Source of the DNA: Mesoplasma chauliocola
Lineage (GTDB): Bacteria; Bacillota_I; Bacilli_A; Mycoplasmatales; Mycoplasmataceae
DNA length: 64,000 bases
Assembly (NCBI RefSeq): GCF_002290085.1
Contig: NZ_CP023173.1
Location: forward strand, 790,781-854,780
Direction of reading: 5' to 3'
Shown in pieces: positions 1 through 11,021 of the stretch. A model generated the notes under the pieces. That model had not been told where the DNA came from. It did no database searches and saw nothing but the letters and a program-made list of their open reading frames with translations. A program made the translations under genes and the position numbers. Numbering within the stretch: the stretch's first letter is position 1; each line of letters opens with the position of its first letter.

Positions 1-382
1 CCTGATTAAAAATCTCTTTTTCAAAATTAATTTTTTCAAAAGCAAATTCTGAATGATCTAATGTTAAATTTTCAATTATCTTTGAAAGCTTAATTTTTTC
101 TATTTGCGATTTTTTAGTTTCAATTTGTTCTAAGCCTTGGTAAAGGATTCTTGAATAAAGTGTTATGTAAATCATTTCTTTAACAAAGTTTTTACGATTT
201 TTACCTTCAAAAATAACAATATTTAAATAAACTTTTAACAATATATTTTCTTTTGTAAAAGAAGCAAAATCTTTGGCTTCCTTATCGGTTAAACCATGTT
301 CTTTTAATCATTTATTAATGTGTTTTTTACGTGATTTAATAAAATGCTTATGTGCTTTAATTCCTTTTGTCATTTTGAACAT
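1..382 (-). CDS. Hypothetical protein, partial (C-terminus outside window)
   Basis: This is an open frame of about 127 codons that runs off the left edge, so only the N-terminal part is visible. It contains an in-frame TGA read as Trp near residue 25. The start is placed at the ATG whose first codons read MFKMTKG, because an AGAGG ribosome binding site lies 5 bases upstream; a second ATG three codons on is the alternative. The protein is Lys-rich and mostly helical, with no signal peptide, membrane segment or recognisable motif in the visible part. I do not recognise the family. Confidence 0.6.
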
Positions 383-420
383 ACAATCCTCTTCTTTTTT
401 ATTTTAATTATATTCTTTTA

Positions 421-468
421 AATTAAAAAAACACAATTAGGAAATTATATCCAATTGTGTTTTTAATT
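421..468. terminator. Bidirectional intrinsic terminator
   Basis: AATTAAAAAAACACAATT and AATTGTGTTTTTAATT form a long inverted repeat with a short A/T loop and T-runs on both sides. It sits just beyond the stop of the acetyltransferase at 472 and most likely ends that minus-strand transcript. Confidence 0.75.
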
Positions 469-471
469 AAA

Positions 472-1386
472 TTATTTTTGTCTTGATAAAAGTGGGAACA
501 TGTATTTTTTGTCTTTTAATCCCGTTGTTATTTCTTTTAGATAAAGGCATGAATGTATATCTAGTCCTGTTCTTACAAAAGAATCTGTTTTTGTAATGTG
601 TAGCCCTTCTCTAATGTCAGGCATAAACCCAAAATCAACTCTTTTAATTCCTCTTGGAACTATTATGTTTAATATTTCATTAACATCAACATTATGTGAT
701 GAAAATGAAGCTATGAAATCAAATATTCCATCTTCAATTCTAAAACATACAACTGTTTCTAAAGATGGGATGTATCATAAATCATTTTCAAAATATTTTT
801 GAATATTATGAAATTTAACAAGGCTATCACCTTTTGTATCAAGTATGCTTGATTGTTTGCTTGAATGTAGCAAAGCTTCTTTAACCAATTCAAAATCATG
901 ACTTACACTTAAATCTAATTTAATTAGTTTTGATGATTCTGTTTGTTCCTTTTCATTTCAAGGAATAAAAAATAAATATTCCTGTCTTCTTTCAAATCCA
1001 GATTTTTTTAAAATTTCTTCATCTTTAACCCCACAATAAGAAATTAAGATATCAACTAGATTTGAATATTTATATATCGCTGCTTCTATTAAAATTTCTT
1101 CCAAATTTTCGTTTTGATACGCTTCTTTAATAAAAAAGTTACCTATTTGAACTGCACTGCATTTTTCTCCACTAATAAAAACATTAAATTTTAAGATTCC
1201 TAATGCCGCTATTATTTCATTTTTTTCATTAACTATTGTAATTGGAGAAAAGTTTTCCAATTGTTTATCCTTAAATAGCCATTTTTCAAAATTATTGTTT
1301 GGCGATCTTTTAATTAAATTATTTAAATCTTGATTAAAATGTTTATTATCTTTATGATCAAAAACAATATCATAGGTGTCTTTCAT
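472..1386 (-). CDS. GNAT-like N-acetyltransferase (Eis-like size)
   Basis: The product has 304 aa with two TGA-Trp codons in its middle and C-terminal half. Residues about 50-140 look like a GNAT fold: a strand reading AALGILKFNVF, a second strand CSAVQIGNFFI in the place of the acetyl-CoA-binding strand, then helix EEILIEAAIYKYSN and strand LVDILISYCG followed by the typical KKSGFERR turn. The C-terminal 150 residues form a second domain, which fits longer Eis-type acetyltransferases better than single-domain ones. The start follows a GGGGGC ribosome binding site. The gene is monocistronic, ended by the terminator at 421-468. The substrate is unknown, and family assignment rests on fold pattern only. 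Confidence 0.55.
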
Positions 1387-1482
1387 ACAAATGCCCCCTT
1401 TATTCTATAAATTACTTTTTTATTATATACCACTTTAGTGTTAAAAAGAAATGTAAAAAACATTAAAAACACTAAAAGAACA

Positions 1483-2151
1483 CTATGTTTTTATCGAAAT
1501 TTCATTTATGACAATATCGTTTAAAGGATTAAAGACAAATGCTTTTGATATTTTGATTAATGAGTTATTTTCAATTAATTTTTTTTGAAGCATTGCTTCA
1601 TATTTATATTTAAGTTCAAAAGGTGATTTACTAAACTTAAATATGCATAAAAATCACTCTTTTTCAGATTTAACAATTAAGTCGATTTGCCCAAAATAAT
1701 TAACCTCATTTGATTCCAAATTTGCTAAAACAACATTTGTGATAATATAGTTTATTTTATGCTTATATATAAATTTATTTAAATCGTATACTACAGATTT
1801 TGCTAGCTTTTTTGCTATTTTATGTTCTTCATCATTTCCATCAAATTTTATAGTACTTGAATTTCTTTTGTCTAAAGAATTTATGATTAATTTTTTTGCT
1901 ATTTTATTTCTTGCGAAAATTTCATTTAAAATTTTTGAAGATGGGTTTTGAATAAAAGGGAATTTTTCTTGACATAATTTGTCAATTGAGTCCATTGTAA
2001 ATTCACCTTCTTCATTTACAAAATAATTTAAATTAAAATTATTATCTTCAATTTCTATTTCTTTAGCCAATTTTATTTTCGTTACGCTTTCATCAAGTAT
2101 TAAATAATCTGATAAATCATTAATTGAATATTTTTCTTTTATCTTATTCAT
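1483..2151 (-). CDS. Hypothetical protein, possible degenerate PD-(D/E)XK nuclease fold
   Basis: The product has 222 aa. The C-terminal third has the layout of RecB/Cas4-type PD-(D/E)XK nucleases: YFGQIDLIV in place of the G-x-I-D motif, then a WFLCIFKF strand where the (D/E)xK motif would be, then a helix containing YEAMLQKKL resembling the QxxxY helix. The acidic residue before the Lys is replaced by hydrophobic residues, so a catalytic nuclease is doubtful. It is the last gene of the long minus-strand run and overlaps the end of the TsaC-like gene by 13 bases, implying translational coupling. No other function can be read from it. Confidence 0.5.
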
Positions 2152-2651
2152 TTTTTTGTTAAAGAATTATATATTTTTGATGGATTTAAATCAGTGGGTT
2201 CTATATCAAAAAACAACTTAATGTTTTGATCAAAATTTTTTAATTCTTCTTCCTTATTTATTGGTTTTAAGCCATGCTTATTAACACTTGTTGAAAATAT
2301 TGGCCCAGTTTTATTGATTATTTTTTTTATATCTTTTCTTTTTACAAATCTAACAGCAATAGTTTTAAATTCTAGACTAGTTTCAAAAATCACTGTTGTT
2401 CGCGAATCTAATAAAATTTTTTTATCTTCTTTGCTAATCTTTTTAATTTGAAGTTTTTTTAATTGTTGAAAATTTGAAACCAAAGTTATCAATGGCTTTT
2501 CATGCTTTATATTTTTAATTTGATTTATTTTGATTTCATTATCTTTGCTAATTTTTGCTGATAATCCATAAATAGTGTCTGTTGGTATTATCACAATTTT
2601 ATTTGCTTTTATATCTTCAATACATTCATTAATTATTTCTTTTTTTAGCAT
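2139..2651 (-). CDS. tsaC: TsaC/YrdC-type threonylcarbamoyl-AMP synthase
   Basis: The 170-aa, single-domain YrdC-like protein would make threonylcarbamoyl-AMP from threonine, bicarbonate and ATP for the t6A37 modification of ANN-decoding tRNAs. The N-terminal strand-helix motif IVIIPTDTIYGLSA is diagnostic, followed by the KHEKPLITLVS segment and a late STSVN strand that fits the ATP-binding region. The length fits TsaC rather than the two-domain Sua5. With table 4 the frame reads through a TGA (Trp) and ends Trp-Ile-Arg-TAA, overlapping the next gene by 13 bases. The gene's start lies inside the end of the membrane protein gene. Sequence divergence is high, typical of Mollicutes. Confidence 0.82.
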
Positions 2652-4143
2652 TTTTATTTATCCTTATTCTAGTTGCAAGTTTTTTTGAAAATATAATTTG
2701 TGCACCTACACGTTTTTTAAAAATAGTTGTTCTTAAAATATTATTTCCTATAATTAAGAATGATGAAATCATAATGCTAAATAATATAATTGATTCTGTT
2801 ATGACATTAACAGTGTCTTCTCATCCAAATTTTAAGGTTTGATTTATCTGATCTAAATAATAATCGTTTTTAATAAATTCAAAATCCCTTTCACCCATTA
2901 TTTCTTTAACTCTTAAAACAAAGTCTTGACCCAAATTTGTATTATCGTTTATTGATGTTGAATTTCAAGCTTCAACTAAATTTCCTACTTGAATTTTTGA
3001 AACAATTATCAAGCATGTAAGAATCAAAAGGTTTATATAAATAATGAAGTATTGTGTAATAAACAAGTTTTGAGATTTATTTTCCCCCCTGATTGAAACA
3101 GAGACAAAATACATAAAAGTTGCCATTGTTGTTCCTAGACCAATTATAGGCAATGAACAATATACAAAATAATTATTTTGATATTTTAACAATTGATTAA
3201 ATTCGTCACCAAACATTGTTTCAGAAAGATTATATCTTTTTAATAATTCTGGCAAAACGTGAATTGTTCTTGTTAACATAGCTGTTTTAGTTGTATCAAA
3301 TGAAATCATAATTACATATATAAATTGAGGTAAAATAATGCATATTGCAGCAAATATAGTTCAATTTGAAATGTTTTTATCAGAATTTTTAAATATTTTT
3401 TTCAAAAAAGAATTAATTTTATTTTCGCTTAAATCTTTTTTTCTCTTATTTAAATAGTCTATATATTTATTGATATTCAAATTTTCACCTTCAACAAGCA
3501 TTGCATTTTGAATACTTAATGAAAGCATAAAAATTATAATAATTTGAATAAATAAAATTCATCAAATTGCGTCTTCTGAAGCTCATATGTAGCTTTGGCT
3601 TTTATTTTTTGTAAATTGCTCTGAAACAAATATTATAATCTCAGGGACATTTGTATTCATTTTGCTTCTTTGTTCAATTAGGGATTCAAATGTGTAAAAC
3701 TCTTGAAATTTTGAAAACTCATATTGCCCAATTGAAAATAACAACGCAGTTAAAACAGCACTAGCAATTATTACAATTCAATAACTATTTTTAATTTTAT
3801 TATTTATTCCATTACCAGTTAAAAACGGTTTTAATAAAATTAAACCTAAAATTGTTAGGGCAAAAAAACCTCAGCCCAAGCAAACTGGTAAAACTATTTG
3901 AATTTTCGCTGGTAAATCTAAATAAACTTTTAATTCATTTCAATTATCAAAATAAACTTTTAAATTTATATCAGTAAAAACGATCCAACTAAATATATAT
4001 GAAGGTATCATAATAACTACAAAAATAAACATACTAAAAACTGCAACTTTATATAAGTGTGCATTTTTTTCTTGAACCTCTGCCATATTATTTTTGATAG
4101 CAAAATTTAATCTAAATTTACTTTTAAAATCAACCTTCTCCAA
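2629..4143 (-). CDS. Large multi-pass membrane protein of unknown function
   Basis: The 504-aa protein has about eight hydrophobic segments, for example FSMFIFVVIMIPSYIFSWIV near residue 40, a segment near 90, WIVIIASAVLTALLF, a segment near 200, and four more in the C-terminal half. The initiation codon is TTG, chosen because AGGGAG lies 8 bases upstream and no ATG fits. It starts 2 bases after prmC and overlaps tsaC by 23 bases, so it is translated in the same chain as prfA, prmC and tsaC. It has no signal for an ABC, MFS or protease family that I can recognise. Seven TGA-Trp codons confirm table 4. Confidence 0.72.
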
Positions 4144-4145
4144 GA

Positions 4146-5018
4146 CTATTTCTCCCTATTTGTAATTATTAAATTTCTTCAATTGCCAAAATGATCTTTA
4201 TTAAATATTCAATTATATTTTAAACCTAATTTATCATTAAGTAATAGTTCTAAATTATTTTTTTGTTGCCACCCTATTTCAAGCACTACTATAAATGGTT
4301 GATCTACTTTAATTATTTTTTCAATATTTTTAATTATTTCTTCATAAAAATAAAGTCCATTATTTTTTGCGAATAAAGCTAAGTGAGGTTCATATTTCAC
4401 GGTATCTCTATCAATGTTTGCATCATTTTTATCAATATATGGTGGGTTACAAGTTAAAATATTAAATTTTTGCTCTTTATTTAAAAAAACATTCATAAAA
4501 TTGCTTCTTACTATTTCAACTTTATCTAGTATTTTATTTTCAATTATATTTTTATTAGCAACTTTTAAAGCAAACCTAGAAATGTCAGATAAAACTACTT
4601 TTTCAATATTATTGGAATTTTCTAAATACAAGGATATTCCTACACATCCTGACCCTGTACATAAATCCAAAACATCAAATTTCTTTTCTGGGTTATCTAT
4701 TATAAATCCATTAACATAATCGACTAATTGCTCTGTTTCTATTCTTGGAATTAAAGTTCTATTGTTAGTTAAAAATTTGTGACTTCTAAATATTTTGTAG
4801 CCTAAAATATAAGCTAAAGGTTTCCCTTTAGCTACTTTTTTTGAAATTTTAAATATTTTATTTAATTCTTTGGTTGATAATTCATATTCTGGAATAAAAG
4901 GAATTTCAGAATATTCTCTTTTAATAACAAAAGAAATAATTTCATTTATATCAGATTTTCCTAGTTTAGAATTTTCTAATAAAATTTGAGTCACCTTTAT
5001 AATACTATTATTTTTCAT
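4146..5018 (-). CDS. prmC: Release-factor glutamine N5-methyltransferase
   Basis: The 290-aa HemK/PrmC protein methylates the Gln of the GGQ motif in peptide release factors. The N-terminal helical domain is followed by a Rossmann-like SAM domain with LDLCTGSG at about residues 117-124 and the substrate-binding NPPY motif at about 191-194. The start is placed at the ATG reading MKNNSIIK rather than an upstream one that lies deep inside prfA. It overlaps the prfA stop by 11 bases, and this prfA-prmC pairing is widely conserved because the enzyme modifies PrfA. The C-terminus includes two TGA-Trp codons. Confidence 0.93.
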
Positions 5019-6102
5019 TTTCCTGAATTTGAGCTTCGACTTTTTGGCGTTGTTCATCATTCATTAGTGCAGTTATAAAATCATCAATTTTTCCTTCCAT
5101 AACTTGATCTAGTTTGTTTAATGTTAAACCAACTCTATGATCAGTTACACGGTTTTGAGGATAGTTGTAGGTTCTAATTTTTTCACTTCTTGCACCTGTT
5201 CCAACAGCATTTTTACGGTTTGCATCAGCTTCTGCTTGTTGCTTCTCTAGTTCTGCCTCATAAACTCTTGCTCTTAGCATTGTCATAGCTATATCTTTGT
5301 TATCATGCTGGCTTCTTCCATCTTGAGATGCAGCAACAATACCAGTAGGAATATGTGTAATACGAACAGCTGAGTCAGTAGTATTAACATGTTGACCACC
5401 AGCTCCTGAAGAGCGATAAGTATCAATTCTTAAATCACTGTTTTTAATTTCGATTTCAACATCGCTCATTTCTGGTAAAACTGCCACCGTTGATGTTGAT
5501 GTTTGAATTCTTCCCTTTGCTTCTGTTTTTGGAACCCTTTGCACACGGTGTGCTCCAGATTCAAATTTTAATTTTGAATAAACTCTATCACCTTTAACCA
5601 TAAATGAAACTTGTGAAAAACCTCCAGCTTCTGAAGAACTAGCATCCATCATTGTTATTTTTCAGTTTTGTGTTTCTGCATATAATTTGTACATTCTCAA
5701 AAGATCACCTGCAAAAATATTTGCTTCATCTCCACCAGCAGCTCCACGAATTTCTACAATAACGTTTTTATCATCATTTGGATCTTTTGGTAATAACATT
5801 TCTTCAATTATTTTTATTATAGACTCTGCAGCTTCTTCATTTTCAGATAACTCCATTTTTGCCAACTCAATCATTTCTGTGTCTTTTTCATTACCCAATA
5901 TTTCTTTCGCATCAGAAATTGCTTGAATTACATTTTTGTATTCTTGAAACTTTTGAACAACATCAATTAAATTTGCTCTTTCTTTATTAAGTTCCATCAT
6001 TTTTTTAACATCATTCAAAATATCTTCAGACTGCAAATCTTTGTCTATTTGTTCAACTCTTTTTTGCATTGTTTCCAATGCTTCATACGTTTTTGGATTC
6101 AT
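5008..6102 (-). CDS. prfA: Peptide chain release factor 1
   Basis: RF1 (364 aa) recognises UAA and UAG. The universal GGQ tripeptide is at residues 235-237 within [10 protein letters not shown], and the sequence around it is near canonical. A TGA-Trp occurs at residue 147. RF1 is the only release factor expected here: with UGA reassigned to Trp, RF2 is dispensable and usually absent in Mollicutes. The start has an AGGGG ribosome binding site inside the end of tdk, and the gene is coupled to prmC downstream. Confidence 0.97.
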
Positions 6103-6105
6103 ATA

Positions 6106-6717
6106 TTACCCCTTTTCTATTTGATAACAATTTCTACATCTTGCTTCATAACTATCGTTACCATCAACTAAGATTAATGGTGAATTTCAGTCAGCTGGCT
6201 TACCATCAATTATTCTTTGTGTTCTATTCGCAAAATTACCACATTTTTGACAAATTGCTGTAAGTTTATCAACCATTTCAGCTAAAGGTAAAATTCGATC
6301 AACATTTTTAAATGGCTGACTTCTAAAGTCTTTATCTAAACCAGTTACAATTACTATCATTCCTCTATCAGCTAACTCTTCAATATAATCAACAATTTCT
6401 TCATCAAAAAATTGAATTTCATCAATTCCAACAACATCAACTTTTTGAGAGTTTATTACTTTTTCTAAATAATCTCTTAATTCACTTGTTGAATTAACTG
6501 GAATTGAAGGTAGTAGTGTTCCTGCATGTGATGCTACTTCATTAACTGCATATCTTGTATCAATAACAGGTTTAAAAGCTATAACATTTCTTTTTGCAAA
6601 TGCGTGTCTGCGTAATCTTTTTATAAATTCTTCTGTTTTACCAGCAAACATGCACCCAGTAATTAACTCAACCCAACCCAACTGTTTTTCTTGAATTGTG
6701 TCTCTATTTGGAATCAT
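6106..6717 (-). CDS. tdk: Thymidine kinase
   Basis: The 203-aa type II thymidine kinase phosphorylates thymidine to dTMP in nucleoside salvage. The P-loop GCMFAGKT is at residues 21-28, the DEIQFF motif near residue 99, and the structural zinc site is formed by Cys156/Cys159 (CQKC) and Cys194/Cys197 (CRNC). A TGA-Trp lies before the C-terminal segment, so the zinc ligands are lost if TGA is taken as a stop. It starts 2 bases after nrnA and ends 3 bases before prfA. Salvage of thymidine fits the nucleoside import system further right in the window. Confidence 0.96.
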
Positions 6718-6719
6718 GA

Positions 6720-7664
6720 TTATTTAGTTTCCTTTATAATAACTGAATCTAAATCTTTAACCAATTTTGAAATGTCTTTTAATGTTTTTAATTTACATCC
6801 ACTAGCAAGTTTGTGCCCACCACCATTATATTTATTAGCAATTTTATCAATTTCAAAATTTCTACTTCTGATTGAAACCTTAATTTCATCATCCAATTCA
6901 ATAACTAAAACTCATATTTTAATTTCATCAATCCCACTCATTGTTCCTAATGCTGATTTAATTTCATCATATGAATAATCTCATGGTTTTTGGTCCTCTT
7001 TTGTAATGATTATATGACCTACACCATTTTTTGATAGTTGCAGTTTTGAAAACGCAAAGTTTGCATATTTTTTTCTTTTTAAATCTGAAACAAATAAAGA
7101 GTCATGGACAGCTTTTAAATTAGCGCCATTTTCTAATAATATTTTTGCTGCATTAAATGTTTTATAACTTGTATTTGGAAATAAAAATCTTCCACTGTCT
7201 GTAACTAAACCTTTGTATAAATTTGAAGCTGCATTAACATTTCATTTTAGTTTCATTGCTTCAGCTCACAAAGTTATTACTTCTGTACACGCCATTGCTG
7301 TTTCTTTAACTATTTCATTTTTTGCATATGGATCAATATTAACATGATGGTCAATTTTAAATGTTTCTTCTGCTAATTCATATCTATCAAAATCTAAACG
7401 TGCTTGAGTCGCTGTATCAACTGTAATAACTAAAGCAGATTTAATAAATTCATCAGATAAGTTTTCAGATAAAAAATCACGATTATCGTCTAATCTATCA
7501 CCAGGAACAACAATTTTTTTGTTTTTGAAATTTTCAGCAATTAGGTAGGCTAAACCCATAGAACTACCTTGAGCATCTCAATCAGGTCTAATGTGTTTTA
7601 AAATTATTATGTTTTTATTTTGTTTTATTTTTTTAATTAATAGTTTGTAATTTGTATCTTTCAT
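6720..7664 (-). CDS. nrnA: DHH/DHHA1 phosphoesterase (nanoRNase / pAp phosphatase)
   Basis: The 314-aa NrnA-type DHH phosphoesterase degrades 2-5 nt RNAs and in Mollicutes usually also dephosphorylates pAp. It shows an N-terminal HIRPDWDAQGSSMGLAYL motif (canonical HxxPDxDA), the VDTATQ acidic strand, the DHHVN motif, and the C-terminal DHHA1 glycine-rich signature NKYNGGGHKLASG. Four TGA-Trp codons are present. It is the start of the nrnA-tdk-prfA-prmC chain, after the 7676-9553 gene that ends 11 bases upstream. Confidence 0.9.
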
Positions 7665-7675
7665 ATTTTCTCCTT

Positions 7676-9553
7676 TTATATTACAGATGATATAGAACGT
7701 TCTTCAAAATAAAGAACTGTTTCAGTTTCTCTTTCAAAATTTTTATCTTTTGAATAGAAATATATTTTTGTTTTATTTCTTGTTATAGCAAAATGCATAT
7801 TTTTATCATGATATTTGTTTGACTTAATAATTTTAACATTTATTGGTACTGAATTATTTTCAATGAATTCTGTAGATACTTCTAATGGATTTATAAATAT
7901 AAAACCTGAATCATTAAATTTTTTTGTGTTTACATTTCATAATCTATTTTCAATGTCTATTAAATTTTCAGTTTCTTTATAAAAAGCAAAAACATTTGAC
8001 TCCCCCAATTCATTTTTGCAAATTTTAACAAGATTTTTTTCAAAAAATTCTTTAGTTGATGTTTTTATCAATTCTTCATTTTTTAATCAATAAATTTTAT
8101 TGTTCTTATTTAAATCATTAATTGTAAATGTTTTTGAGTGAAGAACAATAAATGAAATATCTGGATAAAATTTGTTGATTTTTTTAATTGTTTCAAACAG
8201 CATTTCATAATCTTTACTAGTTAGTAAATGTAAGAAATCCGAAATAAAGATATTCTTTTTACCTAAATTTATGGCTTTTAAAATTTTAACATAAATCATA
8301 TTTAAAGAAGAAAGCTTAAAACTTCCTTTTAAGAATCATTCAAAATTTATGTCCAAATTCTTAAAGTTATTTTCCATTCATTGCTCAGCTTGTTTAACAA
8401 CCGGAACAATTTGTTTTTTATAATGTTTTCTAAGTGATAAAAATTCATTTTTATTACCATATTTAATTTCACCAGTAAGAATTAATTTATGATAATCATG
8501 AACATTTGAAACTACATATTTTTTAAGTAACTCTGTTTCTGATTTAATAAAGCTAAACAAAAATTTTTTTTCAGTTTGATTTTGATCTTTAAATTTATCT
8601 CTAATAATTTTTTTTCAGTTACTTAGTTCTGAATAAATATCTTGTTGCACTTCTTTAGAAACAGAATAATTTTTATAAAATTTATCTAACTCAAATTTAA
8701 ATTGAGAAGTAATTGTTCTTTTTCTAAAAATTAAAATAAGCTTTTCTAGCCTTAATTTATTAAGTCTAATATTTAAGAACTTTAATTGTTTTTCAACAAT
8801 AAATTTTGTTTGCTTATATTCAAACAAACCTTTTCTTTTTCTTAACAATTTATTATTCGATTTTTTTGTATTGTATTCACAAGTACATGAGTCTCTTAAC
8901 TCATTAATTACTTCAATGCTATCATATAAGACTTGAATGAATTTAAATTCCATCCTATTTAAAAATAGTTCCTTTTCAATATCATGAACAGCTTTTGATA
9001 AAACTTTTACTTGAGGTGAAAATTCTGAAAATAACTTTTCTGGCATTGACTCATTTAATTTTACTAAATTTTCATCTAATCCTGCTAAAATTTTTTCATG
9101 CGATCCATTTAAAAAATCAACAAATTTATTAATTGCTTCGTCTATATCTCTTCTCAACTTTAAATCTGATAGATCATTTTTTGAGTCTAATAATGACAAA
9201 TAATCATATCTTTTTTCTGCATACTTAATTCTTGCTCTTCTTAAAAATTGAAGATCTGATAGAAGTGACAAAGCAAGAATTCATTTAGTTGGAATTAAAC
9301 GTTCAAATCAACTATCTGTTTTAATATACTCAGTGTGCAATTTAATAAAGTTCTTATTAATAACATCTTCATTATCAACTTGATATCTCCCTGTCTTATT
9401 TTTTTGCTTACCCAAAATCAATTGCTTAAACGATTTATGATTTTCATAATCTAAATAAATATTTGTTACTTTCCCAGACTTAGACTCAAAATTAACTTTT
9501 TTAATTTTTTCCTTATTATTTAAGGGAATAAAATCTTCTATTTTATACGACAT
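7676..9553 (-). CDS. ABC-ATPase look-alike with lost catalytic motifs and a long coiled-coil insertion
   Basis: This is a 625-aa soluble protein. The first 60 residues read like the start of an ABC ATPase (VNFESKSGKV ... LILGKQKNKTGRYQVDNEDV), but the Walker A stretch is YLDYENHKSF, keeping only Lys-Ser. Residues about 100-340 are Lys/Glu-rich helices, likely coiled coil. Near residue 420 the ABC order resumes: KLSSLNMIYVKILKA where LSGGQ should be, KKNIFISDF in place of Walker B, and ISFIVLHSKTF in place of the H-loop. ATP hydrolysis is therefore unlikely. The start is the ATG with AAGGGG upstream; a TTG 8 codons earlier is the alternative. It precedes nrnA by 11 bases. The family reading is my inference from motif order. 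Confidence 0.6.
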
Positions 9554-9627
9554 TATTTTCCCCTTTCTAAAAAGCAAAACATTTATTATATTTTAAATCA
9601 TTTGCTTCTTTAAGTGAACAAAAAAGC

Positions 9628-9653
9628 CAAAATAAAAGACCGCTAACGGTCTC
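9628..9653 (-). terminator. Intrinsic terminator of rpmE
   Basis: On the minus strand AGACCG-TTAG-CGGTCT is followed by TTTATTTT, just downstream of the rpmE stop at 9657. A GC-containing 6-bp stem with a T-rich tail is a clear Rho-independent terminator. Confidence 0.88.
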
Positions 9654-9656
9654 TTA

Positions 9657-9935
9657 TTATTTAGTTTCTTTATTTTTTGATTTTTGATCTTCAGAATTTT
9701 TTTGAGCAGTTGCATTAATTGCTTCTTTTCTTGCAAATTTTGATTTAAATTGTTCAACACGACCTGTTGTGTTTGCAAAGTTTTGCGCACCTGAGTAGAA
9801 TGGGTGACAATTTGAACAAACGTCAATTCTCATTTCTTCTCTTTTTGTAGTTCCACAAACGAATTCATTAGCACATGTTGTACAAACAAATTTTGCTTCC
9901 TCGAAGTATTTTGGTTGAATATCTTTTTTTGGCAT
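9657..9935 (-). CDS. rpmE: 50S ribosomal protein L31
   Basis: The 92-aa L31 starts MPKKDIQPKY. It carries the zinc-ribbon cysteines CTTC and CSNC followed by HPFYSG, so it is the zinc-binding (C+) form. The C-terminal 25 residues are a charged extension. The ATG is preceded by AAGGAGA at good spacing; a longer frame exists upstream but lacks a ribosome binding site. It is a single-gene unit ended by the terminator at 9628-9653. Confidence 0.96.
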   Translation of the reverse strand: MPKKDIQPKYFEEAKFVCTTCANEFVCGTTKREEMRIDVCSNCHPFYSGAQNFANTTGRVEQFKSKFARKEAINATAQKNSEDQKSKNKETK

Positions 9936-10021
9936 AGATGTATCTCCTTTCACACTATGTTTTCATATAGATACTTTTTCAGTACCTAAAAATTATATAA
10001 CATTTTTATAAAAAAGAACAA

Positions 10022-10045
10022 ATAAAAAACCGCTTTCGCGATTTT
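10022..10045 (-). terminator. Intrinsic terminator of fba
   Basis: On the minus strand AAATCGC-GAAA-GCGGTTTTTT forms a stable stem with a GNRA loop and T-run, 17 bases after the fba stop. Confidence 0.85.
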
Positions 10046-10061
10046 CAATTAAAATCTTAAA

Positions 10062-10949
10062 TTAAGCTTTTCCTTTACATCCGAATCATTCTGTTAATTC
10101 ATTAAATGTTTCTTTTAATGCTTGGTAACCAGGATTTAATAATTTTCTTGGATCAAATCCTTTTGTTTTGTCATCTAAGTCTTTTCCAGCTTCGATGTAT
10201 TTTCTTGTAGCATCTCTAAATGCTAATTGTAATTCTGTGTTAACATTAATTTTTGAAATTCCCATTGAAATAGCTTTTTCAACTTGATCTTGAGGAATTC
10301 CACTTCCACCATGCAATACCATTGGCATTTTACATGATGCTTGCAAATCTTGTAAAGTATCGAATGATAAACCTGTTCATCATTCTGGGTATTTTCCATG
10401 AATGTTTCCGATTCCAGCAGCTAACATTGAAATTCCAGTTTTTGAAATTTCTGCTGCTTGAGTTGGGTCTCCTAATTCACCGTTTCCAACAACACCATCT
10501 TCTTCTCCACCAATTGAACCAATTTCAGCTTCAACTGAAATTTCATGTTCATTTGCAAAAATTAATAATTCTTTAGTTTTTGCTAAGTTTTCTTCGTATG
10601 GTAGATGTGATCCATCAAACATAACTGATGAGTAACCAGCTAAAATACATTTTTTAGCCATTTCAATTGATTGTCCATGGTCTAAGTGTAATGCAACTGG
10701 AACAGTAATGTTTAATTCTTCTAATAATCCGTTAACCATTCCCACAACAGTGATTGGTCCACCCATATATTTAATTGCACCTTCACTTGTTCCTAAAATA
10801 ACTGGTGTATTTGAAGCTTGTGCTGCTTCTAAAATTGCTTTAGTTCATTCTAAGTTGTTAATGTTAAAGTGACCGATTGCATATTTGTTTTCGTGTGCTG
10901 CTTTAACCATAGCTGTAGCATTAACTAATTTTTCATGATATAGTCTCAT
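10062..10949 (-). CDS. fba: Fructose-bisphosphate aldolase, class II
   Basis: The 295-aa zinc-dependent class II aldolase cleaves fructose-1,6-bisphosphate to DHAP and GAP in glycolysis. Metal ligands sit in the motifs ALHLDHGQS, VEAEIGSIGGEED, NIHGKYPE and VLHGGSGIP, with the phosphate-binding ISKINVNTEL motif following. The length is standard. It is a single-gene unit with a ribosome binding site AGAGG upstream of the ATG. It is the sink for sugars entering through the PTS systems in this window. Confidence 0.97.
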
Positions 10950-11021
10950 TTATTTATCCTCTTTCTTTTATACTTCTATAAAATTATACAACTTTATAAC
11001 TTTTAAGAAAATAATTTTAAA

